Made by a program: the position numbers and the translations under genes
Source of the DNA: CADCTB01 sp964479465
GTDB lineage: Bacteria > Actinomycetota > Acidimicrobiia > Acidimicrobiales > AC-14
NCBI GenBank assembly: GCA_964479465.1
Contig: CAYZMG010000021.1
Span: 1-54,733 of the forward strand
DNA length: 54,733 nt
Direction: 5' to 3'
Notes under the pieces: generated by a model
Seen by the model: only the letters and a program-made list of their open reading frames with translations
What the model was told of the DNA's origin: nothing
Databases searched by the model: none
Part shown: positions 51,190-54,733 of the stretch, in pieces
Layout: each line of letters begins with the position of its first letter
Position numbering within the stretch: position 1 is the first letter of the stretch

Positions 51190-51800
51190 CTGACCCGCTC
51201 GCCGACGATGACCGCGTGGTCGGCGATGCGCTCGATGTTGCGGCCTGCGGCATGGGCGTGCAGGACCAGACTGGGGGCGCCGTCGCCGTGCTGAGCGAGA
51301 AGATGCTCGACGAGCCCGCGGTAGCAGCTGTCGAGGACGACGTCGCCCCGCTTGAGGACCGAGGCGGCGGCGAGGTCCTGGTCGAGCCAGGCGCGGCGCG
51401 CCCCCGCCAGCAGCGTGAGGGACAGCTCCCCCATGCGAGCCAGCAGCGACAGCGCCGTCGGCTCCCGCTCCCACTCGGCGAGGGCTGACTTCGCCACCGC
51501 GACGGCCCGGTCCCCGGTCTTTTCATAGTCGGCCATGACCCGAAGCGCCGACATCAAGAACCGGAGGTCGGTGGCGACCGGCGCCTGCTGGGCGACGAGG
51601 GCGTAGGCGCGCTCCTCCAGCGCCACGAACAGCGCATCCATGCGGTCGTCGCCCGCCAGCACCCGATCCGCGGCCGCCACGTCGCCACCCACCAAGGCCC
51701 CGAGGGCGCCGCTGACCGCGTGCTGTGCCATCAGCCCGAGCGCATCCACGTCGACCCGCAGCATCTCGATCGACTCATGGAACTGCGCCCGGGTCCTCAT
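51141..51800 (-). CDS. phoU: Phosphate-signalling protein PhoU
   Basis: 219 residues, all helical, two PhoU repeats. MRTRAQFHESIEMLRVDVDA and ALRVMADYEKTGDRAVAVAK mark repeat 1, and AAGRNIERIADHAVIVGERV marks repeat 2 (the D...R.AxN/HI metal-binding pattern). PhoU links the Pst transporter to the PhoR kinase. ATG 51800; 47 bases after the pstB stop. Confidence 0.92.
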   Translation of the reverse strand: MRTRAQFHESIEMLRVDVDALGLMAQHAVSGALGALVGGDVAAADRVLAGDDRMDALFVALEERAYALVAQQAPVATDLRFLMSALRVMADYEKTGDRAVAVAKSALAEWEREPTALSLLARMGELSLTLLAGARRAWLDQDLAAASVLKRGDVVLDSCYRGLVEHLLAQHGDGAPSLVLHAHAAGRNIERIADHAVIVGERVSYMLTGDPSALAAEIG

Positions 51801-51847
51801 CTGCGTTCTCGCCTGCTGGCGATGCTCGCCGCCGCGACGGCCATCGC

Positions 51848-52768
51848 CTAGCCGAACCTTCCGGTGATGTAGGCCTCGGTGCGGGCGTCGGCCGGTTTCG
51901 TGAAGATCTGCTCGGTGCGGTCGTACTCCACGAGCTGGCCGGTACGGCGGTCGGACTCTGGATCGACCTGCACCGTCAAGAAGGCGGTGCGGTCCGAGAC
52001 GCGTGCCGCCTGCTGCATGTTGTGGGTGACGATCACGATGGTGTACTGCTGCTTGAGCTCCGCCATCAGGTCCTCGATGCTGGCGGTGGAGATCGGGTCC
52101 AAAGCCGAGCACGGCTCGTCCATGAGGATGACATCCGGGCTCACCGCCAAGGCCCGGGCGATGCACAGCCGCTGCTGCTGGCCACCCGAGAGGCTCAAGG
52201 CGCTTGACTTCAGGCGGTCCTTGACCTCGTTCCACAGCGCCGCCTGTCGCAGCGCCCGCTCGACCCTTCCGTCCATGTCGTCTTTGATGCCAAGCACCCG
52301 TGGCCCGTAGGCGATGTTGTCGTAGATCGACTTCGGGAAGGGGTTGGGCTTCTGAAAGACCATCCCGATGAGCTTGCGTACCTCGACGGGATCCACGCCC
52401 GGGCCATAGAGGTCGGTGCCGTGATAGAGGATCTCGCCCTCGACGCTGGAGGTGGGAACGAGGTCGTTCATCCGGTTGAGGCAGCGCAGCAGCGTGCTCT
52501 TGCCACATCCCGACGGCCCGATCACCGCCGTTATCTCGTTCACGTGGATGTCGAAGGTGATGTCCTGCACGGCAGGGACGCCGCCGTAGCGGACCGTGAC
52601 GCTCTTGAGGGCGAAGATCGCCTCGGCGCCCTCAAGCTGTTGCGACGAGCTTCGGCTGCGGTCGGTGGCCTCCTTCGCGGCGATCAAGGGCGCGGACATG
52701 GGATGCCCGAGCTTCACCCCGAGGGTGGGCCCGCCGTCGGTAGCCGACTGGGGGCTGCCATCACTCAC
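51848..52768 (-). CDS. pstB: Phosphate ABC transporter ATPase
   Basis: 306 residues including an N-terminal extension of about 50 residues; a Met at residue 24 is an alternative start. Walker A GPSGCGKSTLLRCLNRMNDL, Q-loop MVFQKPNPFPKSIYDNIAYG, signature LSGGQQQRLCIARALA, Walker B VILMDEPCSALDPIST and H-loop VTHNMQQAARVSD are those of PstB. GTG 52768 overlaps nothing; pstA ends six bases upstream. Confidence 0.95.
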   Translation of the reverse strand: MSDGSPQSATDGGPTLGVKLGHPMSAPLIAAKEATDRSRSSSQQLEGAEAIFALKSVTVRYGGVPAVQDITFDIHVNEITAVIGPSGCGKSTLLRCLNRMNDLVPTSSVEGEILYHGTDLYGPGVDPVEVRKLIGMVFQKPNPFPKSIYDNIAYGPRVLGIKDDMDGRVERALRQAALWNEVKDRLKSSALSLSGGQQQRLCIARALAVSPDVILMDEPCSALDPISTASIEDLMAELKQQYTIVIVTHNMQQAARVSDRTAFLTVQVDPESDRRTGQLVEYDRTEQIFTKPADARTEAYITGRFG

Positions 52769-52774
52769 GTGTGC

Positions 52775-53668
52775 CTACCACTTTCTCTGGAAGCGATTTC
52801 TGATCAGTATCGCCGCGCTGTTCATGATCAGGAGAATGACCAGCAGCACCACGATGGCCGCGGCGGCCAAGACGCGGAACTCGTCCTGCGGCCGTGAGAT
52901 CCAGTTGAAGATCTGGATGGGCAGCACGGTGAAGGCGCTGTCCAGGCCCGTCGGGTTGAAGGTGATGAAGGTCAGGCCGCCGAGCAGGATGAGAGGGGCC
53001 GCCTCGCCGATCGCCCGCGACAGGGCGAGGATAGAGCCGGTGGCGATGCCGGGCACCGCCGCCGGCAACACCTGGCGGCGGATGGTCTGCCAGTGCGTCG
53101 CCCCCAGGGCGAGGGACCCGAGGCGGATGGAGTTGGGAACGGCCCGGATGGCCTGGCGGCTGGCGATGATGACGATGGGCAGCACCAGCAACGACAGGGT
53201 GAGGGCAGCGGCGAGTACGACCTGGCCCAGCCCGATGCCGCGGACCAGGAAACCCAACCCGAGGATGCCGTAGACGATGGCGGGGACGGCCGCCAGGTTC
53301 TGGATGTTGACCTCCAGAAGTCGGTTGTACCAGCGGGCGGGGTTGGCGTACTCCTCCAGGTAGATGGCGGCGGCCACCCCGACGGGCACCGTGATCAGGC
53401 CGCAGATGCCGACCACCCAGACCGTGCCCATGATGGCCGATTGGGCCCCGGCATTGGCCGGTCGGCCGGAGGGGAACTGGCGCAGCAGATCCATGTTGAG
53501 CCGGGGAGCACCGGTGACCACGGTGTCGACGAGGAGCACACCCAAGGTGACCAGGCCCAGGCCCAGGCTGAACAGCAGGAGGCCCTTGAAGCCAGCCGCC
53601 TTGAAGCGCTCCCGCCCCGGGGGCGTCGCCACCACGCGATCGGGCCGAGGCGCGGTGTCGAGGCTCAC
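52775..53668 (-). CDS. pstA: Phosphate ABC transporter permease PstA
   Basis: 297 residues, six TM segments. GVAAAIYLEEYANPARWYNR, NLAAVPAIVYGILGLG and the EAA-like loop RLGSLALGATHWQTIRRQVLP are diagnostic of PstA. GTG 53668 overlaps the pstC stop by four bases. Confidence 0.95.
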   Translation of the reverse strand: MSLDTAPRPDRVVATPPGRERFKAAGFKGLLLFSLGLGLVTLGVLLVDTVVTGAPRLNMDLLRQFPSGRPANAGAQSAIMGTVWVVGICGLITVPVGVAAAIYLEEYANPARWYNRLLEVNIQNLAAVPAIVYGILGLGFLVRGIGLGQVVLAAALTLSLLVLPIVIIASRQAIRAVPNSIRLGSLALGATHWQTIRRQVLPAAVPGIATGSILALSRAIGEAAPLILLGGLTFITFNPTGLDSAFTVLPIQIFNWISRPQDEFRVLAAAAIVVLLVILLIMNSAAILIRNRFQRKW

Positions 53669-54615
53669 TCGTAGACCTCCCGGTAGCGACGGACCAGGCG
53701 GATGCTGAGCTGGTTCATGACGAAGGTGGCCACGAACAGGACCGACCCGACGGCGAAGATCGTCTTGTAGCCGATGTCCCCTGTCGGCTGGTCGCCGAGG
53801 CCGGCCGATGCGATGAAGGCGGTCATGGTCTGCATGGCCTCGGTGGGATTGAACGTGAAGTTCGGAGTCCCGCCGGCGGCGACGAGGACGATCATCGTCT
53901 CGCCCACGGCCCTGGAGATGCCGAGGACGAAGGCGGCGACGATGCCCGACAGCGCCCCGGGAACGACGACTCGTGTCGACACCTGCAGCTTGGTGCTCCC
54001 CAGGGCGAAGGCGCCGGCCCGGAGGGATTGAGGCACGGCGCTCATGGCGTCCTCGGCCAGGGAGGCGATGGTGGGCAGGATCATGATGCCCATGACCAGC
54101 CCGGCGGACAGGCCGTTGAACACCTGGGGCGGCTCGCCGGGGCCGAACCAGATGTTCTGGAGGAGGGGGGTGACGAAGGTCAGGGCGAAGAAGCCGTAGA
54201 CCACGGTGGGGATCCCGGCCAGCACCTCCAGGGCCGGCTTCAGGAAGCTTCGGGCCCGACCACCGGCATACTCGCTCAGGTAGATGGCGGCGCCCAGCCC
54301 GAAGGGGACGCACACCGCCAGCGCGCACACCGTGGTCGTCAATGTCGCCGCCGCCAGCGGCAAGACGCCGAACCGGGCCCGGGCGAACAGCGGCGCCCAT
54401 TCCGTGCTGGTGAAGAACTCCCGCACGCTGACGGCTCTGAAGAACTCGATCGTCGGAACGAACAGGGCGATCAGGATGCCGACCGTCGTGAGCACCGACA
54501 TCAGTGCACACAGGCCGAGCACGCCGACGATGAGCCGCTCGCCATACCGGGGCTTCGACGCGCCCAGCCGGCGGTGGCCCAGCGCCGGCTGGATGGGATC
54601 GACGGTGAGAGTCAT
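53665..54615 (-). CDS. pstC: Phosphate ABC transporter permease PstC
   Basis: 316 residues, six TM segments. FFTSTEWAPLFARARFGVLP, LGAAIYLSEYAGGRARSFLK, LAGIPTVVYGFFALTFV and the EAA-like loop AGAFALGSTKLQVSTRVVVP mark PstC. It starts 28 bases after the pstS stop; as the first permease it precedes pstA. Confidence 0.95.
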   Translation of the reverse strand: MTLTVDPIQPALGHRRLGASKPRYGERLIVGVLGLCALMSVLTTVGILIALFVPTIEFFRAVSVREFFTSTEWAPLFARARFGVLPLAAATLTTTVCALAVCVPFGLGAAIYLSEYAGGRARSFLKPALEVLAGIPTVVYGFFALTFVTPLLQNIWFGPGEPPQVFNGLSAGLVMGIMILPTIASLAEDAMSAVPQSLRAGAFALGSTKLQVSTRVVVPGALSGIVAAFVLGISRAVGETMIVLVAAGGTPNFTFNPTEAMQTMTAFIASAGLGDQPTGDIGYKTIFAVGSVLFVATFVMNQLSIRLVRRYREVYE

Positions 54616-54642
54616 GAGGAGCGTGGCCTGCGTCGGGCCCTC

Positions 54643-54733
54643 CTAGCCTCCGGCCTTGAGCTTGGAGAGCTGGTCGGTCAGCTTGGCCTTCTGCTCGGCG
54701 GTGAGATCGACGAAGAGCGCCTGCTCGGTGATC
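54643..54733 (-). CDS. pstS: Phosphate-binding protein PstS, C-terminal end (partial)
   Basis: The last 29 codons (ITEQALFVDLTAEQKAKLTD to KLKAGG) and a TAG, in the position of pstS directly before pstC. The rest of the gene lies beyond the window. The helical, Lys-rich end is unremarkable; identity rests on context. Confidence 0.75.
   Translation of the reverse strand, partial: ITEQALFVDLTAEQKAKLTDQLSKLKAGG

Overview
This is a high-GC chromosomal window with dense, often 4-base-overlapping genes, an IdeR/DtxR iron regulator, leaderless-looking promoters and an ArsR-type mercury regulator. It looks like an actinomycete-type bacterium (Actinomycetota, perhaps Acidimicrobiia; that rank is inference). 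A run of ten N at 35163-35172 shows that it is a scaffold from a draft or metagenome assembly, so the several single-base frameshifts need read support.

Layout. 1-8.9 kb: the 3' end of a tRNA, then metal and stress genes. These are an MFS exporter and a lipoprotein, each behind a near-perfect MerR-type operator, with the (frameshifted) MerR gene between them; a DUF3291-like protein and a membrane protein; a mer operon (ArsR-type repressor, mercuric reductase MerA, small CC-containing membrane protein); and a PAP2 phosphatase. 8.9-21.9 kb: an iron island. An IdeR box precedes a siderophore ABC importer operon (binding protein, two FecCD permeases, an unknown protein, ATPase, a second binding protein, FhuF-like reductase) that ends in decayed ABC-exporter and binding-protein genes. 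A further binding protein, a cupredoxin-like lipoprotein, a PadR regulator, a HmuV relic and a DUF3386 gene with its own IdeR box follow on the minus strand. Then come Bfd, bacterioferritin and the DtxR/IdeR regulator itself. 22.5-29.7 kb: an accessory zone opened by a tRNA-Ala 3' half and a decayed tyrosine integrase. It holds an MT-A70 methyltransferase convergent with a BglII/BstYI-like endonuclease (a probable restriction-modification pair), hypothetical genes, a VOC protein, and two toxin-antitoxin pairs (VapBC, MazEF-like).

29.8-34.6 kb: a five-gene minus-strand operon (trypsin-like protease, MoxR ATPase, DUF58, two VWA/Bat-like proteins). 34.8-39.2 kb: two hybrid sensor kinases in tandem. 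39.2-45.5 kb: a compact, unfamiliar cluster with two radical SAM enzymes, a phosphotransferase resembling rifampin phosphotransferase / PEP synthase but lacking the central domain, a separate helical protein that could supply that domain, and a divergent DegT/DnrJ aminotransferase. This is the best candidate here for an undescribed pathway. 45.5-49.2 kb: two family-5 solute-binding proteins without permeases. 49.4-51.2 kb: an arsenic operon (ArsR, ArsP-like permease, thioredoxin-like protein) whose distal genes are reduced to stubs. 51.1-54.7 kb: phosphate uptake genes pstS(partial)-pstC-pstA-pstB-phoU on the minus strand.
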